NCBI GenBank assembly: GCA_035550595.1
Contig: DASZOV010000111.1
Span: 1 to 15,314 of the forward strand
Origin: CALFMR01 sp035550595
GTDB lineage: Bacteria; Acidobacteriota; Vicinamibacteria; Vicinamibacterales; SCN-69-37
Reading direction: 5' to 3'
Length of the DNA: 15,314 bases
Shown: positions 7,192 through 13,556 of the stretch, piece by piece
Layout of the letters: each line of letters begins with the position of its first letter
Position numbering within the stretch: the stretch's first letter is position 1
Program-made: the position numbers and the translations under genes
Notes under the pieces: model-generated
The model's database searches: none
What the model was told of the DNA's origin: nothing
Seen by the model: the letters and a program-made list of their open reading frames with translations, nothing else

Positions 7192-7364
7192 GAACACCCG
7201 TTTCAAAACGCGAGGCGTCGGGTCCTGCCGCCGGCCCTCACGTGATGATCTTCAACCCGGGCGACCGGCTCTCCGGGTATCCGACGACGGCGGGGAATCC
7301 GAAGACGCCGTGCCGGGGCGAACACGCTGTCCCGTCACGTCCCTCGATCAGTTCTACAAAAAAT

Positions 7365-7394
7365 CCTTCGCGCCCTTCGCGCCTTCGCGCGAGG
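7365..7394 (-). repeat. Family B repeat, minus orientation
   Basis: The plus strand reads CCTTCGCGCCCTTCGCGCC followed by TTCGCGCGAGG. It is the same family as 3309-3337, with one altered middle unit. Confidence 0.75.
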
Positions 7395-7454
7395 CCATCC
7401 TTCCGGCGTCCGGCCTCACACGTCAACTTCGCGCGACGCGACGCAGGTGCCCCG

Positions 7455-7460
7455 TATACT
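7455..7460 (+). promoter_or_regulatory. -10-like TATACT before the membrane-protein gene
   Basis: TATACT (5 of 6 to TATAAT) lies 10 nt before an in-frame GTG at 7471 and downstream of the GTG at 7447. It favours the later start. No -35 is visible. Confidence 0.4.
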
Positions 7461-7470
7461 GGCGCCGTCC

Positions 7471-9327
7471 GTGCGCGTCTCACGCCCTGCTCTGCTCGCC
7501 GCGCTCGTCTTCGTCGCGCTGACGATTCTTCACACGTATCCGCTGTCGATCGCGCCGGCGTCGCGGTCGCTCAATCACAACGTCGACACCGAGCAGGCGG
7601 AGTGGACGCTCAGTTGGATCGCGCACGCGCTCCGCACCGATCCGCGTCATCTCTTCGACGGCAACATCTTCTGGCCCGAGCGGCACACGCTCGCCTATTC
7701 CGATCCCGTGATCATGCCGGCGATGTTCGCGCTGCCGGTCCGCCTGCTGGGCGGATCGCCGGTTCTCGCGTTCAACATTGCCGTGCTCGTCGGCCTAGCG
7801 CTGACCGGATGGGCGGCGTGGTTCGTCGCGTGGCGCTGGACGGGATCGGCGACCGCCGCGCTCACCGCGGGCGCGCTCGCGGCGTTCAACGTCCACCTGC
7901 TCACGCGGCTGCCGCACATCGTGGCCGCTCAATCGTGGACGCTGCCGCTCACGTTCTATCTCGCCGATCGCGTGGCGACCGAGCGTCGGCCGCGCGATGC
8001 CGTGGCGCTCGCGCTCTGCGTGACGGCGACCGCGGCGAACTCGCTCTACTGGCTCGCGCTCGCCGGGCTCATCGTCGGCGTGACGATGGTCGTTCATGCG
8101 CGGCAATGGCGGGGCGCGCTCATGACGGGCGGCGCCGCAGTGGCCGGACTCGTCATCGCGCTACCGGTGCTCTGGCCGTATCTCGAGCTGGCGAAGGCGG
8201 GCGCGACGCGGCCGCTCGAGTCGATCGTGCAGTTCTCGGCGACACCGGCGGGATATCTCGCATCGACGACGAGGATCGATCGCGGGTGGACGGCACGGTT
8301 CTACACGCACGACGTGGACGTGTTCTTCGCGGGTGTCGCGGCGCTCGTGCTGGCCGTCATCGGCGCGATCGCGGCGTGGCGCACGCGCGGATCGCGCGCA
8401 CGGATGACGATCCTCGCCCTCGTCGGCGCCATCGGCGTCATCCTGTCGTTCGGACCCGCGTCGACGATCTATCGCTGGGCGTACGTGTGGTTCGAGCCGA
8501 TCCGCGGCCTCCGCGCGGTGGCGCGGTTCGGGTACCTGTACTTACTCGGCGTCGCGTTCGCCGCGGGCTACGGCGTCGCCGCGATCGAACGGCGCGTCAG
8601 CCGGGCCGGCACAGGGGCCGGCCCCTACATCCCACATGTAGGGCGGAACGTGATCGGCCGTCTGCTCGATGACGATCTCGGCACAGGGGCCGGCCCCGAC
8701 ATCCAACCTGTAGGGGCGGCCTCTCCGGACACGCACAACGTGCCCGCGGCCCTCCGCCCGGACACGCACGATGTGGTCGCCGCCCCGCACGACCGCGCGG
8801 AAGTCCCATCCGTAGGGGCGGCCCCCCGTGGCCGCCCGAACGTACGCAGGCGCGCGAAAGGATGGACCGCGGGTCTGGCGCTCGCGGCCGTGACGATCGA
8901 AGCCTGGTCCGCGCCGATCCTCACGCTGCCCTTCACCGGCATCCCGCCCATCTATGAACTGGTGGCCGCGGCGCCCGATCCCGTGCGGCTCGTCGAGCTG
9001 CCCTTCTATCCGCCCGACGGCATGCCCGGCAACGGCGAGTACGAGCTGAACGCGACCGCGCACTGGAAGCCGATCATGAACGGCACGAGCGGCGCGACGC
9101 CGGACTCCTATCGCCAGCACGCCGCGTCGTTCTGGTTCTTCCCGCGCGACTGGGCGATTGATGCGATCGAACAGGCCGGCGCGACGCATGTGATGGTGCA
9201 TCTCGAACACTTCACGCCATCAGAGGTGGCCGACATCGAGCTCGCGCTGCGTCATCGGCCGGAATTGTGGTTGATTGGGGCGGATTCGCGAGGGCATCGG
9301 CTGTACAGGGTCGTGAAGGCGCGATGA
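7471..9327 (+). CDS. Polytopic GT-C-like membrane protein with an in-frame repeat insert
   Basis: This 618-aa integral membrane protein has many hydrophobic segments, starting near residue 6. The first extracytoplasmic loop has acidic residues (NHNVDTEQAEW, D39 and E41), then LFDGNIFWPERHTLAYS. This layout recalls GT-C type glycosyltransferases that use lipid-linked sugars, but I cannot name a substrate and the acidic motif is not diagnostic. After the helices comes a soluble C-terminal part (LVELPFYPPDG, MNGTSGATPDSY). Residues about 380-459 are not membrane or domain sequence: they are translated family A repeat DNA, rich in Gly, Pro, Ala and Arg, placed between two helices. I chose GTG 7471 over GTG 7447 (626 aa) because of the TATACT box. 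It may belong to surface polysaccharide or protein glycosylation. Confidence 0.8.
   Translation: MRVSRPALLAALVFVALTILHTYPLSIAPASRSLNHNVDTEQAEWTLSWIAHALRTDPRHLFDGNIFWPERHTLAYSDPVIMPAMFALPVRLLGGSPVLAFNIAVLVGLALTGWAAWFVAWRWTGSATAALTAGALAAFNVHLLTRLPHIVAAQSWTLPLTFYLADRVATERRPRDAVALALCVTATAANSLYWLALAGLIVGVTMVVHARQWRGALMTGGAAVAGLVIALPVLWPYLELAKAGATRPLESIVQFSATPAGYLASTTRIDRGWTARFYTHDVDVFFAGVAALVLAVIGAIAAWRTRGSRARMTILALVGAIGVILSFGPASTIYRWAYVWFEPIRGLRAVARFGYLYLLGVAFAAGYGVAAIERRVSRAGTGAGPYIPHVGRNVIGRLLDDDLGTGAGPDIQPVGAASPDTHNVPAALRPDTHDVVAAPHDRAEVPSVGAAPRGRPNVRRRAKGWTAGLALAAVTIEAWSAPILTLPFTGIPPIYELVAAAPDPVRLVELPFYPPDGMPGNGEYELNATAHWKPIMNGTSGATPDSYRQHAASFWFFPRDWAIDAIEQAGATHVMVHLEHFTPSEVADIELALRHRPELWLIGADSRGHRLYRVVKAR
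8608..8846 (+). repeat. Family A repeat cluster inside the membrane-protein coding region
   Basis: Several units are chained here. GGCACAGGGGCCGGCCCC occurs at 8608 and again at 8680. A CCCTACAT/ATGTAGGG hairpin is at 8623-8630 and 8636-8643. CCGGACACGCAC begins direct repeats at 8725 and 8758. GTAGGGGCGGCC starts at 8812 and forms the GGGCGGCC-N6-GGCCGCCC hairpin at 8816-8837. The last unit matches the intergenic copies at 11267 and 13477. The whole stretch has no stop in the gene's frame. Confidence 0.9.
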
Positions 9328-9339
9328 GGAGACGAGGGT

Positions 9340-9368
9340 CTCACGCGAAGGCGCGAAGACGCGAAGGA
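9340..9368 (+). repeat. Family B repeat, plus orientation
   Basis: It begins CTCACGCGAAGGCGCGAAG and ends ACGCGAAGGA, 12 nt after the membrane-protein stop. It is the best match to the consensus of the family. Confidence 0.75.
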
Positions 9369-9407
9369 TTTTGCTCAGGTTGTTGAAATCGGCCGGACGC
9401 CCCATGA

Positions 9408-9425
9408 CGCATGACACGCCATGCG
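9408..9425. promoter_or_regulatory. Inverted repeat CGCATG-N6-CATGCG, candidate operator of the DUF433/DUF5615 pair
   Basis: A perfect 6-bp inverted repeat with a 6-nt spacer lies 4 nt upstream of the TATAAT box, over the expected -35 zone. The place fits an autorepressor site, as is common for toxin-antitoxin operons. Binding by the DUF433 protein is inferred. Confidence 0.45.
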
Positions 9426-9429
9426 GTCA

Positions 9430-9435
9430 TATAAT
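9430..9435 (+). promoter_or_regulatory. -10 box TATAAT of the DUF433/DUF5615 pair
   Basis: A perfect TATAAT lies 19 nt before the ATG at 9455. No good -35 is visible at 17 bp. It overlaps an upstream in-frame ATG at 9434, which is therefore unlikely to be the start. Confidence 0.6.
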
Positions 9436-9454
9436 GACACTTGAGCTTGACCAC

Positions 9455-9778
9455 ATGAACGCCACGAACGTTCTCGAGCGTGTGCCGATCGAGACCGATC
9501 CTCACGGTGTGGTGCGCGTGGCAGGGACGCGCGTCACCCTCGAGACGATCGTCGACGCATTCCAAACGGGCGCAACGCCTGAGGACATCGCGCAGCAGTA
9601 TCCGTCGGTCCCGCTCGTTGACGTGTACTCGGTCATCGCCTACTACCTCAGGCACAAATCCGAGGTCGATGCCTACGTCAATGAGCGCACGGCGGCCGCG
9701 ATGCGACTCCGCGAAGAAGTGGAGCGCCAATTCCCATCAGCCCGCATCCGTGAACGGCTGCTCGCACGGCGCCGATAG
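9455..9778 (+). CDS. DUF433-family antitoxin-like DNA-binding protein
   Basis: This 107-aa protein has the DUF433 pattern: IETDPHGVVRVAGTRVTLETIVDAF, read in parts near residues 12-36, then GATPEDIAQQYPSVPLVDVYSVIAYYL, a helix-turn-helix-like region. DUF433 proteins are often found just upstream of DUF5615 PIN-like toxins, and a DUF5615 gene starts 11 nt after its stop. Its likely role is to neutralise that toxin and repress the operon; this is inference. I chose ATG 9455 because the upstream ATG at 9434 overlaps the TATAAT box. The C-terminus is basic (RIRERLLARRR). No strong Shine-Dalgarno is visible. Confidence 0.88.
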   Translation: MNATNVLERVPIETDPHGVVRVAGTRVTLETIVDAFQTGATPEDIAQQYPSVPLVDVYSVIAYYLRHKSEVDAYVNERTAAAMRLREEVERQFPSARIRERLLARRR

Positions 9779-9789
9779 GGCGCGCCTCA

Positions 9790-10140
9790 ATGCTCCGCTT
9801 CGCAGCGGACGAAAATTTCAACGCTGACATTCTCCGTGGCCTTCTGCGGCGTGTTCCTGATCTCGATATCGTGCGGATCCAGGATGCTGGCTTGTCAGGG
9901 GCCGACGACGAAGCTGTCCTCGAATGGGCGGCGAGTGACGGCCGGATCGTTCTGACACACGATGTCACCACGTTAATTGGCTTGGCCATCGATCGCATCG
10001 GTGACGGCCGGGCAATGCCAGGCGTCTTCGCCGCCAGCTCCCGCGCGTCAGTCGGAGCGACGATTGAGGACCTGCTGCTTCTCGCTGAATGCAGCATCGA
10101 CGGTGAATGGGATGGACAGGTCCTCTACCTGCCACTGTAG
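9790..10140 (+). CDS. DUF5615 PIN-like protein, probable toxin partner
   Basis: This 116-aa protein has the DUF5615 PIN-like layout: FAADENFNADILRGLL near the N-terminus with the first acidic residue (D8, then E9), the middle GLSGADDEAVLEWAASDGRI read in parts, and LTHD (D60) at the end of that block. PIN-fold proteins are usually metal-dependent ribonucleases; for DUF5615 the activity is inferred from the fold. It is 11 nt downstream of the DUF433 gene and presumably shares its TATAAT promoter. A weak AGGG lies 10 nt before the ATG. The C-terminus (LYLPL) looks complete. Confidence 0.88.
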   Translation: MLRFAADENFNADILRGLLRRVPDLDIVRIQDAGLSGADDEAVLEWAASDGRIVLTHDVTTLIGLAIDRIGDGRAMPGVFAASSRASVGATIEDLLLLAECSIDGEWDGQVLYLPL

Positions 10141-10176
10141 CGGTACGATCAGGAAGCGCAATTCAGAATCGGAAGG

Positions 10177-10197
10177 CCTCACGCGAAGGCGCGAAGG
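10177..10197 (+). repeat. Family B repeat, shortened copy
   Basis: It begins CCTCACGCGAAGGCGCGAAG. It has one fewer internal unit than the 9340 copy. It lies between the toxin stop and the ridA-family start. Confidence 0.7.
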
Positions 10198-10207
10198 CTT
10201 TCGATAG

Positions 10208-10213
10208 TACGCT
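10208..10213 (+). promoter_or_regulatory. -10-like TACGCT before the ridA-family gene
   Basis: TACGCT fits TANNNT and lies 6 nt before the ATG at 10220. The match to TATAAT is weak (4 of 6), and it is listed mainly for its position, which resembles the boxes at 1857 and 5070. Confidence 0.25.
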
Positions 10214-10219
10214 CGTCCG

Positions 10220-10628
10220 ATGACGCGGCAGAACGTCTCCACCGGCACGAAATGGGAACCGGTCGTCGGCTACTCGCGCGCGGTGCGCGTGGGCAGCCAC
10301 GTGTGGGTGTCGGGCACGACGGCAACCGATGCGTCCGGCGCGCTCGTAGGCATTGGCGATGCCGGCGCGCAGGCGGTGCAGGCGCTAAAGAACATCGCGA
10401 CCGCACTCGAACGCGCGGGTGCGGACCTCTCTCACGTCGTGCGCACGCGGATCTACGTCGTCGACATCGCGCGCGACTGGGAAGCCGTCGGCCGCGCGCA
10501 CGGCGCGATCTTCGGCGAGATTCGGCCGGCGACGTCCATGGTCGAAAGCGCTCATCGATCCCGCCATGCTCGTCGAGATCGAAGCGGAAGCCTTCGTCCC
10601 CGTCGTCGCTTCCGCGCCGGCGCTCTGA
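10220..10628 (+). pseudogene. RidA (YjgF/YER057c/UK114) family gene broken by a frameshift
   Basis: The N-terminal part begins MTRQNVSTGTKWEP and continues with YSRAVRVGSHVWVSGTTA, IGDAGAQAVQALKNIATALE, RTRIYVVDI and RPATSMVE. The expected family ending, ALIDPAMLVEIEAEAFVPVV and a stop at 10628, is in the next frame. The shift falls at 10544-10550 (GAA A GCG): one base must be skipped, or bases were lost. By eye, Arg105 of E. coli RidA (in PARS) aligns with Thr in PATS, so this is probably a Rid subfamily without the classical imine deaminase activity. It could be a sequencing error, a real pseudogene, or a start of a fused frame, because the unshifted frame continues to 11242. Confidence 0.8.
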
Positions 10629-10708
10629 CGACGAACGGCGCGTGCAACACGGCCTCCCTCGCCGGCCGCGTCGGTTCCGTGCTTCAATGGAGCCCGCAGT
10701 TCCAAGCC

Positions 10709-11242
10709 ATGCGCGCACAGGATTTCTGGAAGGCGGTCACCGTGGATCGCGCGAATCTGCTCGATGACGTGTTGTCGGTCCTTCGTGCCGCGGACGCCCG
10801 CTTCTGCGTGATTGGCGGCACCGCGGTCAACGCCTACGTCGAGCCTGTCGTCACGCTCGACCTGGACCTCGTGATTGCCGCCACCGATCGGGCGCGCGTC
10901 GAAACGGCGCTCGCGACGGGCTTCATCCTCGAGCGACATGCGCACAGCCTGAACGTCTCGCGCGCGGACAGCGATCTTCGCGTGCAAGTCCAGCTCGATC
11001 CGCGATACGCGTCGTTCGTCGATCGCGCCGCGCCGCGCGTCGTCCTCGGCGTGATGCTTCCGGTGGCGGCCGTCGGCGATCTGCTCCAAGGCAAGCTGTG
11101 GGCGGTGCAGGATGCGTCACGGCGTCCGAGCAAACGACAGAAGGATCTCGCCGACATCGCGCGACTGCTGGAATACGACCCGCAACTTCGCGACCACGTC
11201 CCCGCGGATATCCTCGCAAGGCTGTACGCCACAGGAGAGTGA
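10709..11242 (+). CDS. Nucleotidyltransferase-fold protein (AbiEii/MNT-like)
   Basis: This 177-aa protein has VIGGTAVNAYVEP followed by TLDLDLVI, the GG...DxD pattern of polymerase-beta-like nucleotidyltransferases such as the AbiEii and MNT groups. A later segment, KLWAVQD...RPSKRQKDLADIARLL, has the conserved lysine and KDxxD-type features of such families. It may transfer a nucleotide to a protein or RNA target; no target can be named. The same frame is open from 10220 upstream, but residues before ATG 10709 look like frameshifted ridA plus spacer. No HEPN-type antitoxin partner is visible next to it. No Shine-Dalgarno was found, so the start is moderately sure. Confidence 0.75.
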   Translation: MRAQDFWKAVTVDRANLLDDVLSVLRAADARFCVIGGTAVNAYVEPVVTLDLDLVIAATDRARVETALATGFILERHAHSLNVSRADSDLRVQVQLDPRYASFVDRAAPRVVLGVMLPVAAVGDLLQGKLWAVQDASRRPSKRQKDLADIARLLEYDPQLRDHVPADILARLYATGE

Positions 11243-11266
11243 CGACCTGCTTGCTGCCATGTCCGT

Positions 11267-11300
11267 GTAGGGGCGGCCCCCTGTGGCCGCCCGAACGTGC
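11267..11300 (+). repeat. Family A hairpin repeat, intergenic
   Basis: It begins GTAGGGGCGGCC. The perfect hairpin GGGCGGCC (11271-11278), loop CCCTGT, GGCCGCCC (11285-11292) is followed by CGAACGT. It lies 24 nt after the nucleotidyltransferase stop and before the secreted-protein gene. Confidence 0.85.
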
Positions 11301-11348
11301 ATGATGTGTCCGCGATCCCGTATCCGCCCCGCGCCTCCGTCTCCTCCC

Positions 11349-13460
11349 ATGCGTATCACCCGGTTTCTCTCGTTGTTCTCGACCCTGGCCTTCGCCTTGG
11401 CGCTTCCCGCCGCCGCGCACGCCGCGCTGCCGTTTCAGAGCATCCTCGACAACGCGCACGGCGTCCGCTTCTGGTACGGCGACGCCGCCACGGGACGAAC
11501 GGCGCAGCAGTTGCTCACCGTCCTCAGCCAGAAGGGCGTCTACGAGCTCGCGTCCGAGATCCTGCTCGGCCATCATCTCTGCCCGGACAACGCAATGGTG
11601 GACCACGGGCCGGACGGCGCGCTCGATGTCTATCTGATCGATCCGACGCAGCCGGTCCCGTATCGCGTGAGGCCGTACCTCGGCTCGATGGAGAAGCACG
11701 GCGGCCTGACAATTCCGGAGGGCGATGCGCAGCCCGGCTGTCACGGCGGCCGGTCGGCGGTGACGATCATCGACGTGACGAGCCATTACACGCCGCTGCT
11801 CGTCGCGGCGGCGCACGAGATCTTTCACGCGTATCAGGCGAGCTTCCCTGAGGCCTCCGACGCCGCCTGGCTGAAGGAAGCCACGGCCACGTGGTTCGAG
11901 GACCAGGTCTTTCCGGACTTCAACAGCCAGGCCGAATGGACGTCGCTGGCCGCGCCGGACAACGCCTGGTCGACGGCCAGCATGGGTGCAGGCCACTCGG
12001 TCGCCGGCCCGCTCGACCAGTACGCCGCCGCCTCGTCGGCGGAATACAGCAGTTACCTGTTCTTCTACTACCTCACCAATGCTGCGGGCTATCCCAACAC
12101 GATCGTCGGCACGCTGTTCGACGCGGCCGCCGGTGGGCGCGTGCTCGACGCGCTTCGCTCGACAGTTGACTGGGACATTGAGTTCAAGCGCTTCGCACTG
12201 TGGAACTGGAATGCCGATCCGGAGGATCGCTACCGCGACGCGGGCGAGCACATCGCGCCGCTCGCCCAGCACGCCGCACCGCACGTCGTCACGCCCACGC
12301 GCACGGCTGACGTCGACGTGGATCTCGGCCACACGCAGGTCGCCTACGACGCGATCGACGTGCAGCCGGCCGGCGGCACCGATGTGAAGCAGCTCTACGT
12401 CGATCTCTCCGCGCTCTCGGGGCACGACGACGTGAGCGTCGAGGCGATCCTGCAGATCGGCCACCACGGTCAGGCCGACGACGAAGGGACGATCGTCGAG
12501 GACTGGAGCGGTGAGGATCACCGCACGTTCTGCCGCGACCGCGCCGGTGAGAACGTGACGGACGCGATCCTCGTCGTCACCAATCGCGCCACGTCAGCCG
12601 GCGACGAGGTCAAGGGCACGATCCACGCCGAGGCCCGCGACGCGTGTCCGCTGCCGCCAGCGGGCCTGGACTACGAGGCGGCCGTCAACGGCCACTACGT
12701 CACCGGCGATTTCGAGGGCGGGTACCAAGGGCATTTCGACGTCTCGAGCGCATGGACGGTCACGTTCGATCATCGCGACGAGGACGACCCCTCCACGGTC
12801 GAGTACCGCATCGAGTCGACCAATGTGTACGAAGTCGACGGCGGATCGTCGGCGACGGTCTCCCGGGCCGACGGCGCGTATCAGGACCATGGCACGGTGG
12901 AGACTCAGTTCCAGGCGAACGGCACGACGCACAATCCGCGGCATGCGGGGGATCCCGTCGAGCCGGACCCGGACAACGCCGAACCGGACGAGGCGTCGAT
13001 CCGCGTGAGCCGCGGCGCAGACGGCCGCGGGCATTACGAGATCACCTTCTCGCCCAACGGCGTCGAGCCGCACGGGAATTTCCACTATCGCGAGACGACG
13101 ACGTGCACGGACGGGCACGGATCGACGACGGCCACCGAGAACGCGGATGAGCACCACCGCGAGTGGGGGCACAGCGGATGCGGCGCGAGCGCGCACGATG
13201 CGTCGTCGGCAGCCGGGGCGCTCGAGACGATGCCGGTCCCGACCGACGCGGTGAACGTCCTGACGGGTACCTACGATCCCGCCACGGGCGTCATCGACGC
13301 GACCCGCACGACGAGCTCGACCGACTGCGAAACATCGCTGCACTGGGTCAGCGACGTGCCGTTCCGCATGGCGAGCAGCTATCAGCCGAACGACGACAAG
13401 TCCACGTGCTCGGGCCATGTCACCGTACACGTGCGCGTGCGGTTGCCGGCGGCGCGTTGA
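11349..13460 (+). CDS. Secreted HExxH metallopeptidase-like protein
   Basis: This 703-aa protein starts with a signal peptide (MRITRFLSLFSTLAFALALP, then AAAHA); cleavage after A25 fits. The HEIFH motif (H156, E157, H160) is followed by WLKEATATWFE with E177, 17 residues after H160. This gluzincin-like zinc site recalls the MXAN_6640-type putative metalloproteases, a recollection and not a search. The rest, roughly residues 320-703, has no catalytic motif I can name and is acidic and His-rich, with eight Cys in the mature part that may form disulfides. I chose ATG 11349 because it begins the signal peptide; frames from 11283 would bury it. No membrane anchor is seen, so it is probably periplasmic or secreted. 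Confidence 0.82.
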   Translation: MRITRFLSLFSTLAFALALPAAAHAALPFQSILDNAHGVRFWYGDAATGRTAQQLLTVLSQKGVYELASEILLGHHLCPDNAMVDHGPDGALDVYLIDPTQPVPYRVRPYLGSMEKHGGLTIPEGDAQPGCHGGRSAVTIIDVTSHYTPLLVAAAHEIFHAYQASFPEASDAAWLKEATATWFEDQVFPDFNSQAEWTSLAAPDNAWSTASMGAGHSVAGPLDQYAAASSAEYSSYLFFYYLTNAAGYPNTIVGTLFDAAAGGRVLDALRSTVDWDIEFKRFALWNWNADPEDRYRDAGEHIAPLAQHAAPHVVTPTRTADVDVDLGHTQVAYDAIDVQPAGGTDVKQLYVDLSALSGHDDVSVEAILQIGHHGQADDEGTIVEDWSGEDHRTFCRDRAGENVTDAILVVTNRATSAGDEVKGTIHAEARDACPLPPAGLDYEAAVNGHYVTGDFEGGYQGHFDVSSAWTVTFDHRDEDDPSTVEYRIESTNVYEVDGGSSATVSRADGAYQDHGTVETQFQANGTTHNPRHAGDPVEPDPDNAEPDEASIRVSRGADGRGHYEITFSPNGVEPHGNFHYRETTTCTDGHGSTTATENADEHHREWGHSGCGASAHDASSAAGALETMPVPTDAVNVLTGTYDPATGVIDATRTTSSTDCETSLHWVSDVPFRMASSYQPNDDKSTCSGHVTVHVRVRLPAAR

Positions 13461-13476
13461 CCGCGGCCGGGCTTCT

Positions 13477-13509
13477 GTAGGGGCGGCCCCCCGTGGCCGC
13501 CCGGACGTT
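13477..13509 (+). repeat. Family A hairpin repeat in a convergent gap
   Basis: It begins GTAGGGGCGGCC. The perfect hairpin GGGCGGCC (13481-13488), loop CCCCGT, GGCCGCCC (13495-13502) lies between the secreted-protein stop and the permease stop. No T-run follows on either strand, so a terminator role is not shown. Confidence 0.85.
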
Positions 13510-13556
13510 TGGGCGGCTGACGGCCTTTCTGCGGCGGCCTCTCGATGCGCGGCGGA

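Larger units (their letters stand above)
7192..7470. other. Intergenic region between glgX and the membrane-protein gene
   Basis: This 279-bp gap holds a family B repeat (7365-7394), an ACCCGG/CCGGGT inverted repeat (7255-7260 and 7273-7278, 12-nt loop), and a TATACT box at 7455-7460. A minus-strand frame at 7238-7360 stays open into the repeat and reads HGVFGFPAVVGYPE near its end. I do not recognise it as a gene. No clear terminator with a T-run follows glgX. Confidence 0.5.

Noticed and set aside
4660..7206. 848-codon open frame on the minus strand opposite glgX
   Set aside because: It is Arg, Ala, Val and Glu rich without a domain, and lies exactly opposite a clear GH13 gene. High GC with strong third-position bias opens such shadow frames. 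The 5' part is translated repeats.
7238..7360. Minus-strand frame ending near HGVFGFPAVVGYPE as a gene remnant
   Set aside because: It runs into a family B repeat and has no start or recognisable domain. It is more likely repeat-associated spacer.
10923..12521. 532-codon minus-strand frame opposite the nucleotidyltransferase and secreted protein
   Set aside because: It crosses two unrelated plus-strand genes and a hairpin repeat, and has no family features, so it is a shadow frame.
13481..13502. Family A hairpin as an intrinsic terminator
   Set aside because: The stem is strong, but no T-run follows on either strand, and the same hairpin occurs inside a coding region.
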